A stretch of 64,000 nt of DNA, taken from contig NZ_JABKAU010000003.1 in the NCBI RefSeq assembly GCF_013377885.1, positions 115,892-179,891 on the forward strand, read 5' to 3'. Positions within the stretch are counted from its first letter, which is position 1. Every line of letters starts with the position of its first letter. Below are positions 52,182 through 59,996 of the stretch, piece by piece. Made by a program: the position numbers and the translations under genes. The notes beneath the pieces are model-generated. The model ran no database searches. It worked only from the letters and a program-made list of their open reading frames with translations, and was not told the DNA's origin. This DNA comes from Hymenobacter lapidiphilus. Lineage in GTDB: Bacteria; Bacteroidota; Bacteroidia; Cytophagales; Hymenobacteraceae.

Positions 52182-52514
52182 ATGCTAACCTGGGAGGAAT
52201 TTGAGCGCGTGGATATGCGCGTAGGTACCATTGTGGAGGCGCACGAGTTTCCGGAGGCGCGCCAGCCCGCTTACCGGCTGCTAATTGACTTGGGGCCCGA
52301 AATCGGCCTGCGCAAGTCCAGCGCCCAGATTACGCACCACTACCAGTCGGCCGATTTGCCAGGCCTGCAGGTGCTGTGCGTGGTCAACTTCCCACCCAAA
52401 CAAATAGGGCCGTTGCGTTCCGAGGTGCTGGTTACCGGCGCCCCCGATGCGGCCGGCCACATTGTGCTGGCCACCCTGGCGGCCCCGCTTCCCAACGGCA
52501 GCCGCCTCCGGTAA
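52182..52514 (+). CDS. tRNA-binding protein, CsaA-like
   Basis: A 110-residue OB-fold protein. [32 protein letters not shown], then [24 protein letters not shown], are the tRNA_bind/CsaA motifs. CsaA is a chaperone- or tRNA-related protein. The ATG at 52182 gives the family length; upstream codons lack similarity. Confidence 0.9.
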   Translation: MLTWEEFERVDMRVGTIVEAHEFPEARQPAYRLLIDLGPEIGLRKSSAQITHHYQSADLPGLQVLCVVNFPPKQIGPLRSEVLVTGAPDAAGHIVLATLAAPLPNGSRLR

Positions 52515-52530
52515 CAACAGGTTTACCGCC

Positions 52531-52926
52531 TCACTTCACCACCTTCTCGCGGGCGTCGAGGCTGTCGATAACGGACTGGTAAATAGTGTTCAGCTCCTTG
52601 CCCCGGACGGCGTAATAGCGGAAGCTTTGGGCGAAAATGGAATCCGACACCTCGTGGCGCCAGTATAGTTTCTTCTTCTCCTGCTGGAAAAGGGCCCGGC
52701 TGGAATCGGGCGGCAGTGCGGCAGCTTCGGTGCGGGCTTCCAGCGTGTGCAGCTCAATCAGCAGGCCCACCATTTTATCGGGCGGCAGCAATTGGGCGGG
52801 CGCGGGCACCTCTTCTGCTTTCTGGCAGGCGCTGGCAGTCAGCAGCAAAGCTGTAAGTAAAGCCGGCAGCCCGGCCAGCGGCAGGGCCCGGCGAACAGCG
52901 GAGAGGCAGCGGGAAATTCGTTTCAC
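52531..52926 (-). CDS. DUF4296 lipoprotein
   Basis: A 131-residue lipoprotein (TALLLTASACQKAEE). LLPPDKMVGLLIELHTLEARTEA and LYWRHEVSDSIFAQSFRYYAVRGKELNTIYQSVIDSL match the DUF4296 family, common in Bacteroidota; function unknown. It diverges from the DUF58 gene; TAACTTTG at 52932-52939 (minus strand) is the likely -7 box, ending six bases before the start codon. Confidence 0.85.
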   Translation of the reverse strand: MKRISRCLSAVRRALPLAGLPALLTALLLTASACQKAEEVPAPAQLLPPDKMVGLLIELHTLEARTEAAALPPDSSRALFQQEKKKLYWRHEVSDSIFAQSFRYYAVRGKELNTIYQSVIDSLDAREKVVK

Positions 52927-52931
52927 GAAGG

Positions 52932-52939
52932 CAAAGTTA
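52932..52939 (-). promoter_or_regulatory. -7 box TAACTTTG of the DUF4296 gene
   Basis: TAACTTTG on the minus strand, six bases before the start codon; full match to TAnnTTTG. Confidence 0.5.
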
Positions 52940-52963
52940 GGTCAATACCGTAGTTTAGGCCGA

Positions 52964-53863
52964 ATGAAACCCGCCGATTCGCCTTTCCAGCAGCTTGTGC
53001 GCCGCCTGCGGCAGATGGAAATCCGCATCCTGAAGGCCGTGGATGCCCAGTTGCAGGGCAATTTTCACTCCGTATTTAAAGGTACGGGCCTGGAAGTAGA
53101 TGAGGTGCGCCTGTATCAGTACGGCGACGAAGTGCGGGCCATCGACTGGGCCGTAAGCAGCAAAGGCCACGGCACATTTGTGAAAACCTACAAGGAAGAG
53201 CGCGAGCAGCAGGTGCTGCTGCTGCTCGATGTGAGTGCTTCGCAGCAAGTGGGTGCGGCCGGCCGCCGCAAGCTCGATATGGGCCGCGACATTTGCGGGG
53301 TGCTGGCGCTGGCTGCCGCCCGCCAGGATGCCCAGCTGGGCCTGCTGGCCTTCTCCGACCAGAAAGAGCTGTACCTGCCATCGGGCAAAGGCACCCACCA
53401 CGCCTACTCGCTCATCAAGCGGCTGTATGAGCTGGAACCCCAGCACCGGCAGACGGCAGTGGCGGCCGGCATCAAGCAGGCGCTGGGGCTACTGAAGCGG
53501 CGCAGTATTGTGCTGCTGATTTCTGATTTCATCGACGCCGACTACGAGCGGGAGTTGACGATGCTGGCCCGCAAGCACGACCTCGTGGTGCTGCAGCTGC
53601 TCGACCAGCGCGAGCAGGAGTTCCCGCCCCTGGGAATAATTCCGCTCCACGACCAGGAATCGGGCCGCACGGTGTGGACGAATACCTCGTCGGCGGCCTT
53701 TCGGGCGCGCTACCGGGCCACCTACGAGCAGAACCGGGCCCAGATTGGCCAGATCTGCCGCCGCCACCGCACCGAATTCCTGTCCATCAGCACCGCCGAC
53801 GACTTCGTTCCCCAGCTGGTGAACCTGTTCCGGCGGCGCAACCAGCGCGGAGGTCGTGGGTAA
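52964..53863 (+). CDS. DUF58 protein of the Bat locus
   Basis: A 299-residue soluble protein. FKGTGLEVDEVRLYQYGDEVRAIDW is the DUF58 motif; LLLLDVSASQQVG is its von Willebrand-like metal-site remnant. DUF58 proteins accompany MoxR ATPases and BatA-type VWA proteins. The ATG at 52964 is chosen because the open frame upstream lies antisense to the DUF4296 gene. The next gene overlaps its stop by eight bases. Confidence 0.9.
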   Translation: MKPADSPFQQLVRRLRQMEIRILKAVDAQLQGNFHSVFKGTGLEVDEVRLYQYGDEVRAIDWAVSSKGHGTFVKTYKEEREQQVLLLLDVSASQQVGAAGRRKLDMGRDICGVLALAAARQDAQLGLLAFSDQKELYLPSGKGTHHAYSLIKRLYELEPQHRQTAVAAGIKQALGLLKRRSIVLLISDFIDADYERELTMLARKHDLVVLQLLDQREQEFPPLGIIPLHDQESGRTVWTNTSSAAFRARYRATYEQNRAQIGQICRRHRTEFLSISTADDFVPQLVNLFRRRNQRGGRG

Positions 53864-54899
53864 GGGCGCGGGTTTGCACTGGTATTGGCCGCAACGCATC
53901 GGCCGGCGGTTGTCGGCGACGACGGCCATGCTCCTGCTGCTGGCTGGCGCGGGCGTCGCGCAGGTGCCGGCATCTGCCACGGCAACAGCAGTGGCAGATA
54001 CCCCGGCAACAGCTGCTCCGGCTGCTGCACCAGCCGCTACCCTGGCGCAACCGGAAGCAGTGGCGCAGGGGCGGTTTCGGAAAGCGGCGGTGCGGGTGGG
54101 CGAAATCATCGAATATGAGCTAACCTCGGACCACGCGCCGGCGCTGGAAATCATCTTTCCCGACTCGGCGGCCAGCTTCGCGCCTTTCGAGTATGTGGGC
54201 CGCCGCTACCGGCCCACTCGCACCCGCCAGGGCCGCAGCCTCGACCAGGCCGTGTACCGCCTGCGCACCTTCAGCCTCGACTCGGTGCAGACGCTGAGCG
54301 TACCCATAACCGTGCTGCGCGGCCGCGATACGCTGGTGGTGCCCACGCAGCCGGTGCAGGTGCGGCTGATGCGTACAGCGCCGGTTGTTGCCGCCGCCGC
54401 CGAGCCGCCTGCGCTACGCCAGAACCTGCAGCTACTGCCCGTAGCCCAGCGTTTCAACTACCCCTATTGGCTGGCGGGGCTGGCGGGGCTGCTACTACTG
54501 GCCGGCGGACTGGTGCTGGGCTTCCGGCAGCGCCTGCACCTGCGCTACCGCCGCTACCGGTTGCGGAAGAACCACGCGTACTTTCTGGCCCAGTATGCCC
54601 GCCACGTCGAGCGGTTCACGCTTTCCCGCTCGCTCAACAACATGGAGCGGGCCATTACGCTCTGGAAAAACTACCTCTCCACACTCACCAACTTCAATAT
54701 AACCAGCCTAACCACCCGCGAAATAGTGGCCCGCTACCACCACGACCCCGCTGTGCGCCAAGCGCTGATGCTGGCCGACCGGGTTATCTACGGCAATCAA
54801 TTCTCCGAAGAAGACGCCGAAACTGACCCCATATTCGACCTGCTCCGCCAGTTCGCCGAACGCCAGTATGCGTTGGTGATGACGCGGGAAGGCGAATGA
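53856..54899 (+). CDS. BatD-like membrane protein
   Basis: A 347-residue protein with an N-terminal signal (SATTAMLLLLAGAGVAQ), an Ala/Thr/Pro-rich stretch, an Ig-like beta part (VRVGEIIEYELTSDHAPALEI, about 75-175), one TM helix (YWLAGLAGLLLLAGGLVLGF, about 207-226) and a cytoplasmic helical domain. This is the small BatD-like member that sits between DUF58 and VWA genes. It starts with GTG at 53856, overlapping DUF58, with ggagg just upstream; translational coupling is likely. Confidence 0.75.
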   Translation: MGKGAGLHWYWPQRIGRRLSATTAMLLLLAGAGVAQVPASATATAVADTPATAAPAAAPAATLAQPEAVAQGRFRKAAVRVGEIIEYELTSDHAPALEIIFPDSAASFAPFEYVGRRYRPTRTRQGRSLDQAVYRLRTFSLDSVQTLSVPITVLRGRDTLVVPTQPVQVRLMRTAPVVAAAAEPPALRQNLQLLPVAQRFNYPYWLAGLAGLLLLAGGLVLGFRQRLHLRYRRYRLRKNHAYFLAQYARHVERFTLSRSLNNMERAITLWKNYLSTLTNFNITSLTTREIVARYHHDPAVRQALMLADRVIYGNQFSEEDAETDPIFDLLRQFAERQYALVMTREGE

Positions 54900-54916
54900 G
54901 TTATTGTGCAAACCTA

Positions 54917-55001
54917 TCATCCTGAGCGGAGCGAAGGACCTTTATAGCGGCTAACATCAAAATATAGCTTCTGCACAGGTCCTTCGCTCCGCTCAGGATG
55001 A
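54917..55001. repeat. Intergenic palindrome (tcatcctgagcggagcgaag)
   Basis: Arms tcatcctgagcggagcgaag... and ...cttcgctccgctcaggatga, about 25 bases, perfect. It is a variant of family II with a different inner core and sits inside the Bat operon. Confidence 0.85.
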
Positions 55002-55063
55002 CAGTATCTTTGCCGTCCAGCCCTATTCAGTTCCACTCATTTAGCGGCCTCTTTTTACAGTAA

Positions 55064-56089
55064 ATGCAAGAACTGCTCGACAGCCTGCGCTATGCCACGC
55101 TGGCCGGCTACAGCTGGGAGCAACCGCGCCTGTTGCTGCTGCTGCCGCTGGTACCGCTGCTATTTGTGCTGCGCTGGGCGCTAGCGCGGCGGCGGCGGGC
55201 GCACTTGGATGTAGCCTTCGTGGCCGGCGAGCTGCGGCGCGATTGGAGCGCGGCCCTGCGCTTCGTGCCCGATGTGGTGCTGGCCCTGAGCCTGGGCTTC
55301 GGGATTGTGGCGCTGGCCCGGCCCCAGCGCACCGACGAGCGGGTGGTGCAAACCGGCCAGGGCATCGACATTGTGCTGGTACTCGACGTATCGGCCTCGA
55401 TGGAGCTGCAGGATTTGCGCCCCAACCGCCTCGAAGCCGCCAAACGTGTGGCCCTCGATTTCCTGAACCGCCGCCGCGGCGACCGGGTGGGGCTGGTGGC
55501 CTTCGCCGGCAACGCCTACTCGCTGGCCCCCCTCACCACCGACTACGAGCTGCTGCGCGAAAACCTGCAGAACCTGCGCCTGGGCCTGATTACCAACGAC
55601 GGCACGGCCATTGGCACGGCGCTGGGCGTGGCCACCAACCGCCTCCGCGACTCGCCCTCGCGCACCAAAGTGTGCATTCTGCTCTCGGATGGCGAGAACA
55701 CAGCCGGCTCGCTCGACCCGCTCACGGCCGCCCAGCTGGCCCACGCCTACGGCCTCAAGCTCTACACCATCGGGCTGGGACAGGATGGAGTGGTGCCCTA
55801 CGGCACCGACGAAAACGGCCGGCCCCGCTTCGTGGAAACCCGCCTCGACGAAACCACCATGCGCCAGATTGCCCAGGCCGGCGACGGCCGCTTCTTCCGC
55901 GCCACCGACAACGCCGGCCTGCGCCAGGTATTCGACCAAATCAATAGCTACGAGAAGTCCGAAATCAAGCAGACCCGCTACCGCAACACCCAAGACTACT
56001 ACCGCACCTACCTCTATTGGTGCCTGGGCTTCTGGTTGCTCTGGCTGGGCCTCAAAAACACGTTTCTGACTAACGCGCTGGAGGACTAA
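55064..56089 (+). CDS. BatA-type VWA protein
   Basis: A 341-residue inner-membrane protein with N-terminal TMs (residues 22-40 and 68-85), a von Willebrand A domain with the MIDAS DVSASMELQ, the threonine (GDRVGLVAF...TTDYELL) and ILLSDGENTAGS, and a C-terminal TM (TYLYWCLGFWLLWLGL). BatA is linked to aerotolerance and envelope stress in Bacteroides. In many relatives a second VWA gene and TPR genes follow; here a repeat and a terminator do. Confidence 0.92.
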   Translation: MQELLDSLRYATLAGYSWEQPRLLLLLPLVPLLFVLRWALARRRRAHLDVAFVAGELRRDWSAALRFVPDVVLALSLGFGIVALARPQRTDERVVQTGQGIDIVLVLDVSASMELQDLRPNRLEAAKRVALDFLNRRRGDRVGLVAFAGNAYSLAPLTTDYELLRENLQNLRLGLITNDGTAIGTALGVATNRLRDSPSRTKVCILLSDGENTAGSLDPLTAAQLAHAYGLKLYTIGLGQDGVVPYGTDENGRPRFVETRLDETTMRQIAQAGDGRFFRATDNAGLRQVFDQINSYEKSEIKQTRYRNTQDYYRTYLYWCLGFWLLWLGLKNTFLTNALED

Positions 56090-56132
56090 ATCACAGATTT
56101 TCGTTGATTTTTTCGGCTGATTACGCTGATTC
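56089..56132. repeat. Repeat after the VWA stop (copy of the 4706 element)
   Basis: atcacagattttcgttgatt and ttcggctgattacgctgatt match the element at the bioD end. It begins on the stop codon. Confidence 0.6.
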
Positions 56133-56164
56133 GGTGGTTTCCGCCGCCGCTGCTGTAACTTAAA

Positions 56165-56199
56165 CGCCCCGCCCGAACGATTCGGGCGGGGCGCTTTTC
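56165..56199 (+). terminator. Terminator after the Bat genes
   Basis: cgccccgcccgaa and ttcgggcggggcg form a perfect 13-base stem followed by cttttct. Confidence 0.75.
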
Positions 56200-56206
56200 T
56201 ATCCTA

Positions 56207-56368
56207 GAAGCTGTTTAGAAAGTACCCGGAATCAATCAGAACGTCATGCTGAGCGCAGCCGAAGCATCTCTACCGCTTCGTTGCAGTAGGTCAACGAAGC
56301 GGTAGAGATGCTTCGGCTGCGCTCAGCATGACGTTCTGATTGATTCCGGGTACTTTCTAAACAGCTTC
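56207..56368. repeat. Family II palindrome with perfect 77-base arms
   Basis: The arms 56207-56283 and 56292-56368 are exact reverse complements (checked base by base), with an 8-base centre. Outer parts (gaagctgtttagaaagtacc) are new; the inner part is the family II core. It ends five bases before the start codon of the low-GC gene. Confidence 0.95.
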
Positions 56369-56373
56369 CTAAA

Positions 56374-56898
56374 ATGATGAGTTACTTACTCCTTGAAAAA
56401 CATATTCTTCAGCCCATTTCTAGCGTCTTACAGCGAGAGTTATCCGCGTGCTTTTATCATGACGTTTTCGATACTGAGAGCTTATCAACCAATGGCCAGG
56501 GAGTTGATATAATTGCACAGCAAGTAGAGCTGATATTTGCAGGCGGACAAACTCTTTTCATTGGATGGGAAGGTGTCAGAGGGTGGTTCCCCTATACTCT
56601 AGGTGTTTCGCATGAGTCATATTGCTCATCCAGTGAACGGTTTGTTCCCAATTCGACCCTCTGGCAGCAGCTTATAGGAAGGCGGCTCACTGGGTTTGAT
56701 GTGTTTGGTTATTCCGGTACCCGACCTCATCTGCTGCTCTTCTCTTTTGAAGGTATAGAAGTAGCAATAGCTAACTGTTATTTCGAGTCCGACTTTGTCC
56801 CTAGAGAACCCGCAGGAGATGATGTCTGGATACTTCTCAACTCAGAAAGCATTCAGTTTTTCATAAAAAAGCTAGACCTCAAAAAACTTGAAGTCTAG
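56374..56898 (+). CDS. Low-GC orphan protein
   Basis: A 174-residue soluble protein with no motif I recognise. The sequence is rich in aromatic and hydrophobic residues (LIFAGGQTLFIGWEGVRGWFPYTLG, IEVAIANCYFESDF) and may be an all-beta-rich fold such as an immunity-type protein. Base composition (many att, tat, gat codons) is clearly lower in GC than all neighbours, a sign of recent acquisition. A second ATG lies at 56377. It converges with the M48 gene and has no visible partner. Confidence 0.7.
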   Translation: MMSYLLLEKHILQPISSVLQRELSACFYHDVFDTESLSTNGQGVDIIAQQVELIFAGGQTLFIGWEGVRGWFPYTLGVSHESYCSSSERFVPNSTLWQQLIGRRLTGFDVFGYSGTRPHLLLFSFEGIEVAIANCYFESDFVPREPAGDDVWILLNSESIQFFIKKLDLKKLEV

Positions 56899-56928
56899 CT
56901 TTCAAAACGAGTGGAGGCAACGGTCACC

Positions 56929-58359
56929 CTACCGCCCCACCACTTTAAACAGGGTACCGGCGCTGAGCTTGTCGGTGGTTTTCATACCGTTCAGAATGGC
57001 CAGTTCCTGGTGGCGCTTGCTGGACACGCCGTTGGCCGTGAGGGCCTGGGCCAGCGTTTGGCCAGCTTTGGCGGTGCGGATGCGGATTTTCTCGCTCTGG
57101 CGGTTGAGCTTGTTGGCGTCGGTGAGGCGGCGGAAGCCCTGGGCAGTGCGCTGGAACGCGGGGCCGTAGCTGTTGAGCGTGCCGGGGCCGCAGAGGCCGA
57201 TGAGGGCGTACAGCGTTTTGCCATCCTGAATGACGTAGGAGAGCGTGCTGGCCTGGATGCCCTGGCGGCCCTGCTGGTCCTGGCCTACCTGGTCGCCCTG
57301 CAAGGCAATGGCGGGCAGGCCGTTGATGGTGGTACGACTGGCCTGGGGCGAACTGATGTTCAGCTCCTTGGCCAACGCCTGGGCAGCTTCATCGGCCGAG
57401 TTACCGGGGGCCAGCGTGAGGATTTGCACGGCTTTGCCGTTGGGCTCGGCCATCTGGAACTGCTGGGGCGAGTTCTGGCTTTTCCAGCCCTGCGGAATGG
57501 GGAACTGGAATTTCAGCTCGGGATGATAGAACACGCCGCCTTCCACGAAGCCCTGGCGCGGGTCGTCGCCGTAGGGCATGCCTTCGAGCATGCGCAGATA
57601 GCCGCTACGGTTTACCGTGAGGGCGCGGCCGCCCTGCTGCTGCTTGGCCTGGGCGGCCAGCTGGCGTACGGTGCTGTAGCGGTCGGCCGAGTTGGGGTGG
57701 CTGCTCAGGAACGTGGGCGTGCCGCCGGCTCCGCTGGCCTGCTCCTGGCGCTGGAGGGTGAGGAAGAAATCGGCCATGTGGGAGGCATCGTACCCGATTT
57801 TGCTCGAGTAAGCCACGCCCAGCTTGTCGGCCTCGCGCTCATCGTCGCGGCCGTATTTGAGAAACAACAGACCCGCACCCTGCGATAGTGGCTGGGCAAT
57901 GGAGGCCACCCGCTTCGAGAGGATGGAGCCCAGCAGCAGCGCTCCCGAAGCCAGCGTCGAGCGGGTCTGCTGCTTCTCGCCGTGGCGGGCCGTTACGTGG
58001 CCCAGCTCGTGTCCCAGTACGCCCGCAAACTGCGCCTCGTCGTTGAAATGGGCCATAATGCCGCGCGTGAAGTAGATGTTGCCATCGGGCGCGGCAAAGG
58101 CGTTTATCATAGGCGAATCCAGAATGGTAAACTGGTAGCCGAAATCGGCTCGGCTGGATACGGCGGCCATCTGCTGGCCTTTCAGGTCGATGAACTTTTG
58201 CAGGGCCGGGTTATTGAGCAGGCCAAACTGGGCCAGCACCTGGGGGTCGGGCTCCTTGGCCGGGGCCGGCGGGCGGAAACCGGCCGAGCCGGCCAGCGGC
58301 AGCAGCGCCAACGCCAGCGCGCCGGTACGGAGGAAGGGATGCGAGAGGAAGGTTTTCAT
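56929..58359 (-). CDS. M48-family metalloprotease, first copy
   Basis: A 476-residue exported protease with signal peptide (TGALALALLPLAGSAGF). Its catalytic motif is GVLGHELGHVTARHGEKQ (HExxH), with further Glu in ADKLGVAYSSKIGYD. The last 50 residues (KAGQTLAQALTANGVSSKRHQELAILNGM) look like a LysM-like or peptidoglycan-linked tail. It follows a paralogue at 58468-59928, which shares the layout; a duplication is likely. Confidence 0.9.
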   Translation of the reverse strand: MKTFLSHPFLRTGALALALLPLAGSAGFRPPAPAKEPDPQVLAQFGLLNNPALQKFIDLKGQQMAAVSSRADFGYQFTILDSPMINAFAAPDGNIYFTRGIMAHFNDEAQFAGVLGHELGHVTARHGEKQQTRSTLASGALLLGSILSKRVASIAQPLSQGAGLLFLKYGRDDEREADKLGVAYSSKIGYDASHMADFFLTLQRQEQASGAGGTPTFLSSHPNSADRYSTVRQLAAQAKQQQGGRALTVNRSGYLRMLEGMPYGDDPRQGFVEGGVFYHPELKFQFPIPQGWKSQNSPQQFQMAEPNGKAVQILTLAPGNSADEAAQALAKELNISSPQASRTTINGLPAIALQGDQVGQDQQGRQGIQASTLSYVIQDGKTLYALIGLCGPGTLNSYGPAFQRTAQGFRRLTDANKLNRQSEKIRIRTAKAGQTLAQALTANGVSSKRHQELAILNGMKTTDKLSAGTLFKVVGR

Positions 58360-58467
58360 GATAAAGCGCTAAGAAGGAAAAGGTGGCCGTTGCCCCACAC
58401 CGCCGCTATGGCAGCGGGGCAGGTAAACAGGCGGCCCACGCGGTAGTAACCAAAGACCCCGCCAGTT

Positions 58468-59928
58468 CTATTTGCCCACCACTTTAAACAGCATACCGCG
58501 CCCGAGCTTGTCGGAAAGCTGCATGCCGTTGAGGATGGCCATTTCCTCGTGGCGCTTGGTGGGCACGCCGTTGGCACTAAGGGCCTGGGCCAGCGTCTGG
58601 CTGGTAGTGGTGGTGCGGATACGCAGGTGCTCGGGCTGGCGGTTGAGCTTGTCGGCGGCCGTGAGGCGCCGGAAGCCTTCCATGGTGCGGGTGAATACGG
58701 GCGAGTAGGCCGCAAAGTCCTGCGGGGCGCTGGCCCCGAGCAGGGCGTAAATCGTTTTTCCGTCCTGAATCACGTAGCTCAGCACCTGCATGCCGGTTTG
58801 CTGCTGGCCGGTTTGCTGGTCCTGCTGCACCTGGGTGCCCACAAACGCCAGGGCCGGAAAGCCATTCACCGTCAGCTCGCGCGATTCGGCTACCTGCAGG
58901 CTCAACTGCTTGGCCACGACCTGGGCGGCTTCCTGCACCGAGCTGCCGGGCGCCAGCGTGAGCATCATCAGGGCCTTGCCGTTGGGCTCGGCCATCTGGA
59001 ATTGCTGGGGCGAGTTCTGGCTTCTCCAGCCCTGGGGCACCGGAAACTCAAATTTCAACTCGGGATGGTAGAAGGCATTGTTTTCCACGAAACCCTGGCG
59101 CGGATCTTCGCCATAGGTTATGCCATCGATGAGGCGCAGGTACGCGTCGCGGTTGATGGCGAGCTTGGCGGGCGTACCCGGCTTGGCTTTCCACTGGGCC
59201 GCCAGCTGGTTCACGTGCTCGTAGCGGTCGGCGGGGTTGGGGTGGGTGCTCAGGAAATCGGGCAGGGCCTGGCCGCCGGCCTGCTGCTGCTCGCGCTCCA
59301 GGGTGCGGAAGAAGTCAGCCATTTCGGCGGCGTTGTAGCCTATTTTGGTCGAGTATTCCACGCCCAGCTCGTCGGCCTGGTTTTCGTCGTCGCGGCCGAA
59401 CTTAAGCGTCAGCAGCTGCAGGCCCTGCATGGCCTGCTCGCCGTACTGGGCAAACCGGGGCGAGGCAATCATGGCCCCCACCATCCCTACCTGGCTGATC
59501 ATGGCAGTAGTTTGCTGCTTGGCCGAGTGCCGGGCCGTTACGTGGCCGATTTCGTGGCCCAGCACGCCGGCAAACTGCGCTTCGTTGTTGAAGTTGGCCA
59601 TGATGCCGCGCGTAAAGTACACGTAGCCACCGGGCACGGCAAAGGCGTTAATTACCGGCGAATCGACGATGCGGAACTGGTAGTTCAGCTCGGGGCGGTG
59701 CGACACCTTGCCCATCTTGTCGCCCATTGTGTTGATGTAATTCTGCAGCTTCTCATTCTGGTACAAGCCAAACTGCGCAATAATGGCGGGGTCCGACTCC
59801 TTGCCCATAGCCAGCTCCTGCCCTTCCGACACAAGCATAACTTCTTTTTTACCCGTTACCGGGTTCACGGCGCAGCCCGTTAGCAGCAGGCCGGCAAGTA
59901 GCAGAGAGGGAATAGAACGTAGAAGCAT
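58468..59928 (-). CDS. M48-family metalloprotease, lipoprotein copy
   Basis: A 486-residue lipoprotein (LLLTGCAVNPVTGKKEV). Catalytic motif GVLGHEIGHVTARHSAKQQ and DELGVEYSTKIGYNAAEMADFF. It resembles BepA/YfgC and LoiP-type outer-membrane quality-control proteases. C-terminal tail (TTTSQTLAQALSANGVPTKRHEEMAILNGMQ) is the same type as in the neighbour. The two genes are 108 bases apart and co-oriented. Confidence 0.92.
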   Translation of the reverse strand: MLLRSIPSLLLAGLLLTGCAVNPVTGKKEVMLVSEGQELAMGKESDPAIIAQFGLYQNEKLQNYINTMGDKMGKVSHRPELNYQFRIVDSPVINAFAVPGGYVYFTRGIMANFNNEAQFAGVLGHEIGHVTARHSAKQQTTAMISQVGMVGAMIASPRFAQYGEQAMQGLQLLTLKFGRDDENQADELGVEYSTKIGYNAAEMADFFRTLEREQQQAGGQALPDFLSTHPNPADRYEHVNQLAAQWKAKPGTPAKLAINRDAYLRLIDGITYGEDPRQGFVENNAFYHPELKFEFPVPQGWRSQNSPQQFQMAEPNGKALMMLTLAPGSSVQEAAQVVAKQLSLQVAESRELTVNGFPALAFVGTQVQQDQQTGQQQTGMQVLSYVIQDGKTIYALLGASAPQDFAAYSPVFTRTMEGFRRLTAADKLNRQPEHLRIRTTTTSQTLAQALSANGVPTKRHEEMAILNGMQLSDKLGRGMLFKVVGK

Positions 59929-59996
59929 GGGAGCAGGAGTTGGTGAGAGTTGGGTTCTTCAACGCAACTCTTCCCGCTTGTGTTGGGCCGTTGTGT

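Noticed and set aside
58549..59883. 444-codon plus-strand frame opposite the M48 lipoprotein
   Set aside because: Shadow frame without domain or start context.
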